From: Punica granatum
Taxonomy: Eukaryota > Streptophyta > Magnoliopsida > Myrtales > Lythraceae
Direction: 5' to 3'
DNA: 64,000 nt
Assembly (NCBI RefSeq): GCF_007655135.1
Contig: NC_045129.1
Location: 25,084,274-25,148,273 of the forward strand
The position numbers and the translations under genes were made by a program. The first letter of the stretch is position 1; each line of letters starts with the position of its first letter. Below are positions 33,974-45,260 of the stretch, piece after piece. The notes below the pieces were generated by a model that was not told the DNA's origin, made no database searches, and saw only the letters and a program-made list of their open reading frames with translations.

Positions 33974-34206
33974 GGCCCCATTTGGATTCACAGTGCATTG
34001 ATTTTAACTTTAACTTTAACTTTAACTCAATACACTACACAACAAAAATACACATTTCCCAATTCAAAAATTTTAACTTTAACTTTAACTCAACACACTA
34101 CACAACAAAAACACACGTTTCCCAAGTCAAATTTATAATTACATCTCATTTGTCCTTTTCCACAATCAAAATCAAAGTAACTTTAACTCTGAATCCAAAC
34201 GGCCCC
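33974..34206. mobile_element. Tourist-like MITE inserted in Copia-2 pol
   Basis: 233 bp with inverted ends GGCCCCATTTGGATTCA and TGAATCCAAACGGCCCC and a 3-bp duplication TGA (33971-33973, 34207-34209). Inside are two repeats of TTTTAACTTTAACTTTAACT followed by ACACTACACAACAAAAA. A 3-bp TNA duplication suits the PIF/Harbinger (Tourist) class. It interrupts the linker between integrase and RT. Confidence 0.75.
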
Positions 34207-36595
34207 TGAGAATCTCCTTAAATCAACTTGTTCAGTACCCTGAATAGTACAAGTTGGCTCTTCTGGTTGAACCATAACTTCAACAGGAGCAGTTTGTTCC
34301 TGATTTGGTTGCTCTCTATGATCGACCGATCGATTATGCCTTAATGCAACCAAAGGTATTGTAGGTACCGAAACACCTTCTCGAGTTTCTTCAAACTCAA
34401 TAGTTCGAGTACCATTACTCCCACTAGGTTCAACATCCTCAAGAAACCTTGCATTATTCGATTCGACAATTCGGGGACTGTGTGAAGGGCAATAGAACCT
34501 GAAACCCTTGGAATTTACAGAGTAGCCAATGAAAAAACCGCTAATGGTCCTTGTGTCCAATTTCTTTATGTAAGGATTATACACCCTTACTTCAGCAGGA
34601 CAACCCCATACGTGTAAATGATTCAGACTAGGTTTCCAATCACACCATATCTCAAATGGTGTTTTAGGCACTGTCTTGGTAGGAACCCTATTTAATATAT
34701 ACATAGCAGTCTTTAAAGTTTCACTCCATAATGACAGTGGCAACTCAGAATGGGTAATCATGCTTCTTACCATATCCATAAGCGTTCTATTCCTCCTTTC
34801 AGCAACACCATTTTGTTCTGGTGTGCCAGGCATTGTGTATTGAGAAATTATACCTTCACTTTCGAGGAATTTCGCAAATGGACCACTCATTTGTCCATTC
34901 TCTGTGTACCGTCCGTAGTACTCCCCACCTCTATCGGATCTAACGATCTTGATTTTCTTGTCTTTTTGTTTCTCTACTTCTGCCTTAAATGATTTGAAAG
35001 CATCAAGAGCTTTCGCCTTTTCATTTAGAAGATAGAGATACATATATTTGGAATGGTCATCAATGAAGGAGATAAAATATCTCTGACCATTAAAACAAGT
35101 AGTAGGAAATGGACCACATATATCAGTATGTATGATTTCGAGAAGCTTAGAACTCCTTCAAGAACCCTTGGATTTCTTGTTGGTCTACTTTCCCTTTATG
35201 CAGTCCACACAAGTTTTAAAATCGGTGTCGTCCAGAGTCTTTAAGACTCCTTCTTTTACCAATCTCTTAATCTTCTCTAAAGAGATATGTCTCAACCTCT
35301 TATGCCAAAGTAGAGAGGAATTTTCATCCACATGATTTCTCTTAATACTAGCAGTTGCATGCAAACATAAATAATTCTGCTCAAAGTCGGGATGTAAATC
35401 AACTTTGAAGAGATTATCAATCATGGTACCTCTACCAATTTCAGAATTATTTCTAAAAATTGTCAATTTATTCTCAAATAAAAATTTGTAGTCAAATACA
35501 ACCAGTCTCGAAATAGAAATCAAGTTTCTAGAAAAGTCTGGAATGTAAAAGACATTATTCAAATCTAAAATATATCCCGAAGACAGAATTATCCTAAATG
35601 TCCCAACTCCAACGACTTGAGAGCGTCTCTTATTTCCTGAGTAGACGAATCTCTCACTTTCCGTCGAATTTCTTAGGTTGAGAAAGCCCTGCATGGTGTT
35701 CACAATATGGATTGAAGAACCGGAGTCAATCCACCATGTATTCTTAGGAGTTTCAACAAAAAATGATTCATGACATACTAAAGAAATTGAGATACCTCTC
35801 TTTTCAAGCCACTTCTTATATTTGGGGCAATTTTTCTTTACATGCCCATCCTTCCTGCAGAAGAAGCACTTCACCTTACTGCCATGCGTCTTGGATGGCA
35901 CCTTATACTGCCTCTTCCCATGATCTTTCTTGCCCTTACCTTTTGGACGGGTAGCCAGACGGGCAACTTCAGGCTTGTCATGCTTCATCCTCTCCTCCTC
36001 TTGAATACACATGGTCAAGAGTACTGTAATGGACCACTCCTCTTTATGTGTGTTGTAGGAGATCTTGAAAGGTCCATACTCAGCTGGTAAGGAGTTAAGA
36101 ATGAAGTGAACCAAGAATGGCTCAGAGATATCAATCTTCAGTGTCTTGAGCTGCCAAGTCTCTCATTTCCGTAATGTGTGCACGCACACCCTTTGAACTA
36201 TCGAAGGTCTTGCTAGTCAATCTCTTCATCAGGGTACTTGCCAAGGCCTTATATGATTTGGCAAATTGTACCTTAATTGCCTTCAGAAATTCCTTAGCTC
36301 TAGTCACCTCACCAACAGCTCCCCGTATGCTTTTACTTACACGGGACTTCATGAGCATGAGGCTTAAGCGATTGGATTTCTCCCACCACTCATACTTCTC
36401 CTTGACCTCAGGCGCATCTGTATCCGTGGGAGCAGGTGGCTCCTCCGCACGGAGCGCATAGTCCAGGTCCATGTACCCTAGAGTGAAAAGAACCAACTTC
36501 TCCCAGTCAGAAAAATTTTGTCCATCAAATATAGGAACATAAGCAATATTTTCAAAAACAGATTGAGGAAGTGCTGCAAAGATCAAGGACATCAA
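34207..36595 (-). pseudogene. Copia-2 gag, protease and integrase
   Basis: Gag begins at about 36595 with a 154-codon frame that includes 'FDGQNFSDWEKLVLFTLGYMD' type sequence (about 36530). A frameshift near 36130 follows and the frame continues from 36114. The zinc knuckle CFFCRKDGHVKKNC is near 35850. The protease has 'WWIDSGSS' near 35730. The integrase zinc finger has 'LLWHKRLRH' (about 35310) and 'CVDC'. A stop lies at about 35185. The core has 'IIHTDICGPF' near 35110, '[11 protein letters not shown]' near 34930 and 'NGVAERRNRT' near 34800. The copia order PR-INT-RT holds across the MITE. Two stops and one frameshift disable it. Confidence 0.88.
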
Positions 36596-38025
36596 TTAAG
36601 TGCTATGCAAAATGAGAAATAATCATATATAGTAAATTTCTCCTCCCTTTGGGGATAGGCCGCAAAAATGCATGAATTTACTAGTGAGACAAGCGAATTT
36701 GATAATTACGATGAAGCTATTCTTTAACCCTTTGGGCATAGAACAATCCCACCATAATACCAAAATTACCTTCTCAGATTAATCTAAGTCCCAAGACTAA
36801 TAACTACCCTTTGGGGTAAAGCGATTAATCTCACGACTCAATTACAATTTGATGCTAATAACTATATTGTAGTTTAACTAAAAATGATTTGCCTTATATA
36901 AGGTGCTTTGGCTACTCCTATATCCTTAAAACCACACTACATAGCATCTGAACCGGACTAGAAAATAATTAAACCAGTCAAAACCGGTCAGAGTTACCCG
37001 AACCGATCAAACCAAAATCAAACCAGTCAAACTGTTCACAGGGCCGGTCAAACTGGGCTGAGGTTTGACTTCATGGGCTTGAGCCCAAGCCCAGCCCAGA
37101 AGAACTGAAGTGGGTCGGACGCTCAGTTGGGCCGAAACCCAAACACTAACTCGGGCCGGACTAAAACTGGTGCGGGCCGAGATTGGATCGGGCGAAACCG
37201 AAATCGATCCGGGTCGGGTCGGGCTGCATCTCCTTCACCCGACTCCTCCCGAAAACTGCGAAACCCTAAGCGGCCCTCACCTCCCGAGAACCCTAGCCGC
37301 CGCCTCCTCTCACCGGAAACCCAGCCACAGCAGAGCCTGTCATGGACACCCTTTGCCACGGCAGCGACCATCGCCATCACTAGCCATGACGGTCGCCGGC
37401 TCGACCTGGGCTCGAGAAACGGACTGAGATTGTGAGGAGATTCGAGACGGATCGGGAGGACAGTGACCGAGATAGAGCGCCGTGACCACGATTCCAGTTG
37501 GGTGGGCCAAGACCGGATGACCCACAACGCCGGACGCGGCTCATGGCTCGATTCCGATTCGGTGGTAGAGCAATCGACAGCCAGATGACGCAACCGGCGA
37601 CCCCCGCTTGGCCGCAATCGCACCGCCTTTCAGCGGCATCGATCTCAAGCCACGGAACGAGGTTGCAGACGACGATTCGATCTGGTCTGGGTCGGGTCAC
37701 CGGCCGAACACACGCCCTCTACCGATTCCAGGACTGGTGTGACCCTTTGGCCGTCACTTTTGGCCGCCCCAAGGCTGACCGCGGCCACCTGAGCCCCTTA
37801 AACGCCTAATCCGACCCTAATTAGCTTTAATTAACCCTAATCCGGCTTGATTAAGATTGAATACATATTAACCACATAAAATCAAATAATATTGCAATAA
37901 TAGAAACCCTAATTGCAAGAATAAAATCCAATCAACCTTAATCGACAGGTAAATCGCAAACCCTAATCGCATGATATTATAAAATCATCAAACACGACTA
38001 TAGTATCAAGTATGGCATGAAGGTT
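36596..38025 (-). other. Copia-2 leader, with a GC-rich section
   Basis: About 1.4 kb between the primer site and gag. Section 37080-37810 is GC-rich, with overlapping open frames on both strands (up to 166 codons), while the rest is AT-rich. None of the frames resembles a known protein and all look like consequences of GC content. The GC-rich part could be captured host DNA. Confidence 0.5.
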
Positions 38026-38040
38026 GGCTCTGATACCAAC
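38026..38040 (-). promoter_or_regulatory. Copia-2 primer-binding site (initiator tRNA-Met)
   Basis: The minus strand reads GTTGGTATCAGAGCC right after the LTR end. TGGTATCAGAGC is the standard primer site of plant copia elements. Confidence 0.92.
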
Positions 38041-38280
38041 TGTAAGATTAATATTTAATCTTATAGCAATAAATTATGCTGCGGAATTAATTGACCTCCA
38101 GCCATTGCTTTGATAACGTCGATGATTTTCCACTCGTCACACGATAGACCTGCAAATAAAACTGAGAGTGTCTTCTAACTCCTACCCTCTTCGTATGGGA
38201 CGTCTAGATGGAGACACAGACCCTTTTAATTAGGCGGAGTTAGGGACCTTTCAGAATATTATTTCCTTATATATACCAAT
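38041..38280 (-). repeat. Partial second LTR copy next to the primer site
   Basis: 240 bp that repeat the beginning (in plus-strand coordinates) of the adjacent full LTR, TGTAAGATT to CTTATATATACC, and then stop. The junction to the full LTR reads ATACCAAT, which resembles the primer-site junction GATACCAAC. So the 5' end holds LTR plus two-thirds of an LTR in tandem. Confidence 0.85.
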
Positions 38281-38653
38281 TGTAAGATTAATATTTAATC
38301 TTATAGCAATAAATTATGCAACGGAATAAACTGACCTACAGCCATAGTTTTGATGACGTCGACGATTTTCCACTCGTCACACGATAGACCTGCAAATAAA
38401 ACTGAGAGTGTCTTCTAACTCCTATCATCTCCGTATGGGACATCTAGATGGAGACACAGACCCTTTTAATTAGGCGGAGTTAGGGACCCCTCAGAATATT
38501 ATTTTCTTATATATCCTTCCATCAAAAGGATATTAACTGTAATCCACAAGATATGAAATATCTCACTCTAATAACAGAATATTTTGTGACATGAGGGCCA
38601 CATAAATAAGTGATTATTTCTTTAATTATGTAAATACATAATATATTCTTACA
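38281..38653 (-). repeat. Copia-2 5' LTR (full)
   Basis: 373 bp with TGTAAGATT and ATTCTTACA ends, followed by the target duplication GAAAA. A TATA-like word is not obvious. Confidence 0.9.
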
Positions 38654-39080
38654 GAAAATTCTCCTTAATGTCATGGCGTTAACAATATCCTTCTTTTTTC
38701 TCTGCAATGCTTGTGATAACTCATTTGTGATTCCCAATAAATTTCTCATCAAATGTATTATAAAAACATATATAGATGGCACATCAATTCTAAAAGCTCT
38801 TTGATCTAGATTCTGGCCGTCCTCCTTCCACGTCTCAAGCACCTTAACTATAGAAGAAAACATAAAAAACAGGTCTAAGAGTGTACAATAATGTGATGCC
38901 CATCGCATATCACTAGCCTGTCTTAGGCCAATTGCCTTATTCAAACATCGACCACTTTGAATTTCCTCTTTTAGCAAAGCTTGCTTGACATTAGAAATAT
39001 GATTCTCTCGAAGCATGTCAAGGGATGCTTACATGAGCCCCCAATTGTATCCAACAAAGTGGAATTTTAATTGAAAAGTG
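38654..39080 (-). pseudogene. hAT transposase pseudogene, upstream part
   Basis: The minus strand encodes 'QASDMRWASHYCTLLDL' near 38880-38930, 'NLLGITNELSQALQRKKKDIVNAM' near 38660-38740 and intermediate sequence. This is a central region of plant hAT transposases (RNase H-like fold with a TTF-type zinc finger upstream). The frame is open for about 120 codons, then meets Copia-2 at 38653 and resumes at 31604. The N-terminal zinc finger and left end were not found. Confidence 0.8.
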
Positions 39081-39194
39081 AAACAACTTTGGCCTTGTGT
39101 ATACTCATTTTTCGTCCTTTATAATGATCCAGTGTGAGATTCGAGACATTGAGTCTTAGGCCGCGTATTTCCATGGTGCCCATGAAAATTAAAT

Positions 39195-39436
39195 ACTGCG
39201 TTTGGTTTCAAAATATGATTTTAAAATTAGATTTTGATTTTGAAAAAGAGTGGTATAAATGGTTATATATGGGGTCCATCCTTTGACTTTATAGAAGTTA
39301 TTTTATTTTGTTGTGGAAAAAAAAGTGGTATAAATAGGTCCCACCATTTGACTTCGTATGGGTTATTTTGTTTCGTTATTGGTAGAATTAAGTTAAAGTA
39401 TGATTTTAAAATTACATTTTGAAACCAAACAAGTCA
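39195..39436. mobile_element. Small MITE
   Basis: About 240 bp with inverted ends of 35-40 bp: GTTTGGTTTCAAAATATGA on the left and the mirror ATTTTGAAACCAAAC on the right. Internal repeats contain AGTGGTATAAAT and GGTCC(A)CC followed by TTTGACTT. No coding capacity. The target duplication is not clear (possibly TAA). Confidence 0.7.
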
Positions 39437-40559
39437 TAAAAGAACTCATTTGGAGAAGTTCAATGCAAGGCCCATGATGGAAGATTCAACCCTAAAATAT
39501 GAACCTGCATCCTGTGATTGGTGGCGATGAAGGAAGTTAATGTGGCCGCCGAGTTTGCTTAGGCGGCAATCCTTCAATATTTATAATATCTTTTGTTATA
39601 GGTATTAGAATAAATCGGATATTTTCTCCAATATTTTTAGAATATCTCGTTTTAGAGATTTTCTATGGTCTAGGAGTTTATTTCCTTTTCAAATAACATT
39701 CCAATATTACAATTACAGACGTATCAGATTTAGGGAGATTTCATGAACACGCCTAAAAATATGTGTTTCGAAGCTCCTTGTAAGGGTCGCCCACCATCAA
39801 TCAAACTCATATCTTTTCCTTCATCGCAATCTATATTTCCATATCGTTACTTTTTCTTGCACTTTTACCTCTCTTGCACATATCTCACTTTCCGGAGCGA
39901 AACCCAATTAACCTTCCATGGTTGTTCGGTGCCGATCTATCGGCTTCTACCTATTTTGATTCATAAACCGAGATAGTCTTCCAAATTCTAGTTTCCTGCC
40001 TAGATTCCCCTTTTCGGCCATTTAAGGCCGAGAACCACCCCTTGTACGGCCTTGCTAGCCGTGATTCAATAGCCTTGGACATCCAAGGGTGACACCTTTG
40101 ATCCACTTCGGCATTCCTTGCCAAAGTCTCCGCGAGTCAATTGGGTTCGCTTGGCCATGAGTGGTTCAAGTGAATTAATTCAATTGGTAACTTATTCCCT
40201 TTGAGTTATCTTTAGCCAAGACAAGTGGTAGGTCCTTGGCTGCTGCTCTTTTTGATTTCGGATTGTCGCCGATTATTGGTGAAGAATCCATAGCGGCTAA
40301 ATTCTCAAGCCGTGAGACCGTCTAAGGAGCACTTCGTTTATTCGAAATCCAACAGCCATACACTCACATAAACTCTCAAGGCTGTGTTACAACGCTCTGC
40401 AACGGTGGGGTTGGCTGGTGTCTCATCGATTTTTATTTTCTTGTGCCCTGGCACGCTTGGTATTCTATGCATCTATCCGTCCCGTGCAATCCGGTAGAGG
40501 TTTTGGCGTTTTCCAATGTGAACACGCTCGGTGCTACGTGCTAAAGTCGTGCTACTATC
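39437..40559. other. Unassigned spacer, no gene seen
   Basis: About 1.1 kb of mixed composition. Some stretches (39980-40400) look like an untranslated leader or a decayed LTR, with CAAGCCGTGAGACC and ATTCGGATTGTCGCC-like words, but I found no second copy here and no coding domain. Confidence 0.35.
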
Positions 40560-40766
40560 ATGGAATATAGTTATTATTCTTTCACACCATTGACTAGTAG
40601 TTCAGTGCCGTCGACTTATTAGTCACCATCGACCGACTATTTGCCGATGTCCAGTTATTATAATTATCCGTAGCCACAGGTGGTTAGTTACGTGGCACCA
40701 TCGACTGGCTACTCCATCTCGCCTGTGGTTTATCCACAACAAGTAACAGCAAGCTACTCGATGTAG
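40560..40766 (+). pseudogene. Broken gene tail, Tyr/Pro/Ser-rich (possibly HIPP-like)
   Basis: One frame of 69 codons from ATG at 40560 to TAG at 40764 reads as Tyr/Ser/Pro-rich protein with only two internal stops, both TAG. Each is one change from CAG. The end 'VVYPQQVTASYSM' recalls the Tyr/Pro-rich C-termini of heavy-metal-associated isoprenylated plant proteins, except that the Cys of the CaaX box would be Tyr. No metal-binding domain is found upstream. It could also be chance sequence. Confidence 0.3.
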
Positions 40767-40779
40767 TCAAAAAATTGAC

Positions 40780-40960
40780 GAAAAACTAACGTTGTGCTAC
40801 GTGATGAAAAAATTTCAAAATTTTGTGCTATGTGATGGAATTATTGCTTGTGTTATATCTTGAAAAAATTTTAAAATATCGTGTTGAATGGTGAAATTAA
40901 TACGATATGTGCTATGTGATGAAAATTTTTAAAATATCGTGTTATATGGTGATATTAACT
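40780..40960. repeat. Diverged ~55-60-bp tandem repeat (about 3 units)
   Basis: Three imperfect units contain GTGCTATGTGATGAAAA, then AATTTTAAAATATCGTGTT and TGGTGA(A/T)ATTA, at about 40795, 40850 and 40905. Short and AT-rich. Confidence 0.55.
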
Positions 40961-41027
40961 CTTTTTTTTTTATTTCTTTTCCAACAGAGGCCATAGCTGC
41001 CACTCGAATGGAAAAGCTCGACATTAT

Positions 41028-41035
41028 TATTTAAG
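41028..41035 (+). promoter_or_regulatory. TATA-like box of the PMEI gene
   Basis: TATTTAAG lies about 80 bp before the PMEI start codon, in a plausible place for a plant TATA box. There is no further support. Confidence 0.4.
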
Positions 41036-41116
41036 CAGCTCTTCCTGTGAACACAAACGCAAACCACATAATAACAAAGTGAGCTCACACTCACGAAGTG
41101 AGAAGGAACCAAAAAG

Positions 41117-41749
41117 ATGAAAATGCAATCTTTGTCCTTCTTCATCACATTTCTCCTCCTCCTCCTCCACAACCTTCCAATCTTATCTGCCGACTCGGCA
41201 GATCCCCCAGTGACTGAATCCAATGCGACAGAGTTCATACGGACAAGCTGCAGCCAAACCCGTAATCCTGATGTCTGTTGTGCCATGCTTATCGGCTATG
41301 CTAATGCCATCCAGAATGACCCGACCCAACTGGCCTTGACGGCCATATCCGTGAGCCTATCCCATGTCCAAGATGTCGCATCATACATATCCAACCTCTC
41401 TCTCAGGGCCAACGAGACAAGCAACAATGACCACCTGGAGGTAACAGCCTTGCATGACTGCTTATCAAACTTCCGGAATGCCGTGGCTCAGATGCGTGGT
41501 TCTTTGAAGCAGATGAGGCAGCTCCGGGGCGGCGATCCGAGCAGCTAAGAGGCCTTCAGTTTCCAGATAAGTAACATGCAGACTTGGATGAGCGCCGCCA
41601 TAACCGACGAGGAAACATGTATGGAAGGCTTCGATGGGGTGGTTGACGGGCCTGTGAAGGCAGAGGTGTGCGATCGGGCCACAAATGTAAAGAAGGTGAC
41701 GAGCAATGCACTTGCATTGGTGAATGGTTATGTCAATAGTAAGAGTTGA
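41117..41749 (+). pseudogene. Pectin methylesterase inhibitor-like gene with premature stop
   Basis: One frame runs from ATG at 41117 to TGA at 41747-41749 (210 residues), interrupted only by TAA at 41546-41548 (codon 144). Residues 1-25 form a secretion signal (hydrophobic LLLLL core, cleavage after SADS-like). The PMEI four-helix fold has Cys at 45, 54 (and 55), 115 and, after the stop, 168 (TDEETC). These are the two disulfide pairs of the family. The motif QISNMQTWMSAAITDEETC after the stop is typical of PMEI. Members bind and inhibit pectin methylesterase in the cell wall. The 143-residue product would lack the last disulfide and helices, so it is probably inactive. Everything after the stop stays in frame, so the stop is recent, or a sequencing error. 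It is the only clear host gene in the window. Inhibitor versus invertase-inhibitor subfamily cannot be settled. Confidence 0.85.
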
Positions 41750-42698
41750 ATGGAGAATAGCTTGAAAATAGGATTCGTGCAGTGACATCGTGTGCTCAAT
41801 CTAAGACTAAGAAATTCACTATCGATTTTCATTCGTGGTCTGTCCGTGCCCAATTATTGTCTGGTGGCAGTAGCATTGTTGTTTTATGTTTCTAATTATT
41901 AATGTCCGTGCTCAATTATTAAGCGAGTAAGCCAAAAAAGAAACAAAACAAACAAATAATGAAAACAATACGTGGATAGCCTGTTGGCGAAGATAGAGAA
42001 CGAGCGGTCCACGGAAATCATGAGAGCATGAAATAAAGGCGAATGAGAAATCTCAATTAAAGAATCCATAACTTTTTATATTCTATTTAGAAAGTAAGTT
42101 TTAGGGAAGATATGCATATATTTTTATCAATATTGGATCTCAAAATTGTGAGAACAATATCTCTCGTAATTTTATTTATTGAAAAAGATATTTTATCAAT
42201 TTTTACCACTTAGCATGTTTTCAAAACTTACATGTCATAACACAAATCACGTTTTTTTTGTCAAATCTAACACACTTTTTAACAAGCGTCAAAAAAATGG
42301 ACGAAAAGTTAAACTAGCCTTGACGGTTGGCGCTCCTTGCACTCGTGGTATGTGACATGTGGACAAAATAAAATAAAAAACTTTTAAAAAAATTAATCAA
42401 AAATGAAAAAAAATGGATAAGGATAATCTCATTAATATCGAATATGGTACAATTTTATTATTAAATGAGAAAGTGTATTACTATGCTACATTCTTGTAGC
42501 CATACGGTTTATTTTTCATTTGTGGACAGAATGTAGAGCGCATGTTTTTTGTGACGTTTTTTTATCTTGGGTGCTTTGTTTCCTTTAAAATAATATTTGT
42601 ACAAAACCGTGGGTATAGCACACTCCCAACAAATGCTCAAATGAAAAGAAAATTTGTCTGCCATTTTCTTTCCATTTTCCTTTTCTGCATCAATGGCA
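41750..42698. other. AT-rich spacer, no gene seen
   Basis: Downstream region of the PMEI gene up to Gypsy-3. No domain, repeat unit or RNA gene is recognised. Confidence 0.45.
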
Positions 42699-42708
42699 CT
42701 TTTATTGA

Positions 42709-43343
42709 TGTGCCCAAGAATGCAGTTCAAGACGAGACCAGATCTAGTTCGGGTCCTATCACTCGTTCCATGGCCAAGAAGCTTGTTGCAACTCTCCCCG
42801 GGCCCTTTACCTTACTTAAGTGCTTGGAAATAGGAGACGAGGAGTCCAGCCCGAAGTTAGGAGTCTAGCCATAATTTAAAAGACTTCAGCTGTTACGAGA
42901 AGATAATATTTTTATGATATAGTTTCCCTTAATTAGATATTATTTCCTATATTAGCTTGAGTCAGCAATCTTAAGTTTCTTATTTCAGATTATTACATTA
43001 CTCTATTTTAGGAAAGTAATTTGGAGAATATTAGATGTTAATTTCCTATTCTAGAGTCAAGAGGGGTGTCTTCCCTCTATATAAATATGCACCTTATTGT
43101 AAGAGAGGAAGACGGAGAATTTGATTAATTTTTGAATGAAATTGCTTAGAGCGTTTCTTATCTTTTCTTATCTAAACAAGTTCATTGTTTAGTGGCGAAA
43201 ACCCCGATTGTTATCGTTCTTCCTTGAGCGTGGCGAATCAACTCGACTTTTCTTACTCGTGGCGAGTCATCTTATCGAGTGAGTTCTGTTGGTTCTACCA
43301 TCCACCCTTCTTTCTTACCCAGTTCTGGTTCGTGAGCCTATCA
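42709..43343 (+). repeat. Gypsy-3 5' LTR
   Basis: 635 bp, TGTGCCCAAGAATG to GAGCCTATCA. The first ~150 bp match the last coding codons of pol because the frame ends in the 3' LTR. TATA-like CTCTATATAAATATGC lies at about 43075-43090. Confidence 0.9.
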
Positions 43344-43345
43344 TT

Positions 43346-43357
43346 TGGTATCAAAGC
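43346..43357 (+). promoter_or_regulatory. Gypsy-3 primer-binding site
   Basis: TGGTATCAAAGC two bases after the LTR end matches the initiator tRNA-Met site of many plant LTR elements. Confidence 0.85.
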
Positions 43358-43443
43358 ATAAGGTTCTGTTCTTGTTGGCCGAGTGAAACACGTGAAAGAG
43401 TGTATACGCGAGTGTTTAGTGAGGAATTATTCTGGGAAACACA

Positions 43444-45260
43444 ATGGATGAGGAAAACGTCCATCAGGTTCCGAGGGGACTCACACTCGAGCAAGCCCAG
43501 TTCCTTGGGCTTCAGCGGGGGCAAGAGGAGCTCTCTGCACGACTCGATCTGGTGATCTAAGCTCTTGATCGAATGGCTGTGGCACCTGCTCCTCCACAAC
43601 GTGCACATCGAGTTCCTAGACGGAATGTTCGAGTGGAAGATGAAGCTGACCTGGAGGATGAACTTCCTGAAGAAGAAGAGCAGCCGGTTCCACGAAGGCA
43701 GCAAAGGGGAGTCGGTACCAATCTCAAGTTAAAGATTCCGCAATTCAAAGGCACGAGTTCCTCTGAAGAGTACCTCGAGTGGGTCCGGCGCGTCGATAAG
43801 GTGTTTGAATGCTATGAGTACTCCGAAGAGCAGAAGTGTCAACTTGCTGCCCTCGAGTTCACCGATTATGCGAATATGTGGTGGGAAAACTTAAAGGCGC
43901 AGCGAAGAAAAGATGGGGAAGATGGGATTTGTAGTTGGCGGGAGATGAAGCGCATCATGCATAGAAGATTCGTGCCCGAGTACTACAAGCAAGACTTGTT
44001 CCTCAAATTGCAGAGTATTCGTCAGGGAGGTATGTCCGTTGAAGATTATGTCATGGAGTTCGAAATGTTGTCGATGAGATGCGAATTGAGTGAGCCACGG
44101 GAGCAGACCATTGCTCGATTTATTGGTGGCTTGAACAAGGAAATTGCGGATATCGTGGAGTTGCAGCCCTATGTCTTTTTGAAAGATGTGATTACGCTGG
44201 CCAGTAAGGTGGAAAAACAGCGAAAACGCAGCAAAATCAATGCATCGCGGGTGCTTTACCCAAACCAGTGGCTGCTAGTTCGGGATCCTCTTTGAAGTGG
44301 AATGCGCAGCAGAAGGATATAGGAGGCTCTCAAAGGCCTCAAGCTGAGGCGACAAAGGGAAAGGAGAAGCACACTGATCCGCAACGCCCTGTTCGGAGCC
44401 GAGACATCAAGTGCTTCAAATGTCTTGGATTAGGACACATAGCTTCCCAATGTCCGAATCGGCGAGTGATGACCATCCAGAACACTCAAGAGATCGAGAG
44501 TGAAGATGAAGGGGTGGATGTGGAGGTTTCTGGAGGTGCGCAGGGAGAGAATGTAGAGTTTGCCGATGAGGGTGAGATGCTCATGATTCGTCGAGTCTTG
44601 AGTTCCGAAGCAAAGTTAGAAGAAGAACAGCGGGAGAATCTTTTTCGAACTCGGTGCACCATCCAAAATAAGGTGTGCGGAGTTATCATTGACAGTGGGA
44701 GTTGCACCAATGTTGCTTCTACGACCTTGGTGGAGAAGCTGAATCTGGCTACTACAAAGCATCCATGCCCCTATAAGTTGAGATGGCTGAATGATCAAGG
44801 CGAGGCACGAGTTACTCAGCAAGTTCGTATTCCATTCTCAATTGGGAAGATGTATAAAGATGAAGTAGTATGTGACGTGGTTCCGATGAGTGCAAGTCAT
44901 CTTCTATTGGGAAGACCATGGAAATACGATAGGAGGGCTTTGCACGATGGATACAAGAATACTTATTCATTCACCAAAGAAGGGAAGAGTATTGTCTTAG
45001 CACCACTTAGTCCACAACAAGTGCAGAAGGACCATAGTGCGAGTGTGAATGGCTTGAAGAAAGAAAGCTTGGTGATGACATTGGGAGAGCTTGAAAGGAC
45101 TCTGTTGAACTTCAACTTAGTTCTCATTCTTTTCATGAAGGAAGCAACGCCCGAAGCACATATTTCTCTTCCGCCTCGGTTCATGGCTCTCTTAAAGGAG
45201 TTCGTTGACGTATTTCCTGCGGAGTTGCCTAAAGGGTTGCCTCTGATTCGGGGGGATTGA
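43444..45260 (+). pseudogene. Gypsy-3 gag and protease
   Basis: Starts at ATG 43444; an in-frame TAA is at 43558, and the frame continues from ATG 43573. The Gag domain spans about 43735-44220 ('KIPQFKGTSSSEEYLEW' near its start). A one-base frameshift near 44250 moves to the frame with the zinc knuckle CFKCLGLGHIASQC (about 44410-44455). A protease-like 'IDSG' site is near 44690 and 'HLLLGRPWKYD' near 44900. The frame ends at 45260, where one extra G in a G-run near 45250 breaks continuity with RT. Gag would form the particle; the protease would mature it. Confidence 0.88.

Larger units (their letters stand above)
31605..38653 (-). mobile_element. Copia-2: complete but decayed Ty1/copia element
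   Basis: A 7049-bp element on the minus strand with a perfect 5-bp target duplication GAAAA (31600-31604 and 38654-38658). It has LTRs starting TGTAAGATTAATATT, a tRNA-iMet primer site, a polypurine tract and copia domain order gag-PR-INT-RT-RNase H. It sits inside the hAT transposase relic. The two terminal LTRs differ at about 33 of 373 positions by eye, so it is old. It has stops, frameshifts, a MITE in pol and an extra partial LTR at the 5' end. Confidence 0.92.

Noticed and set aside
37123..37623. 166-codon minus-strand frame in the Copia-2 leader
   Set aside because: Open frames overlap on both strands in a GC-rich section and show no known domain.
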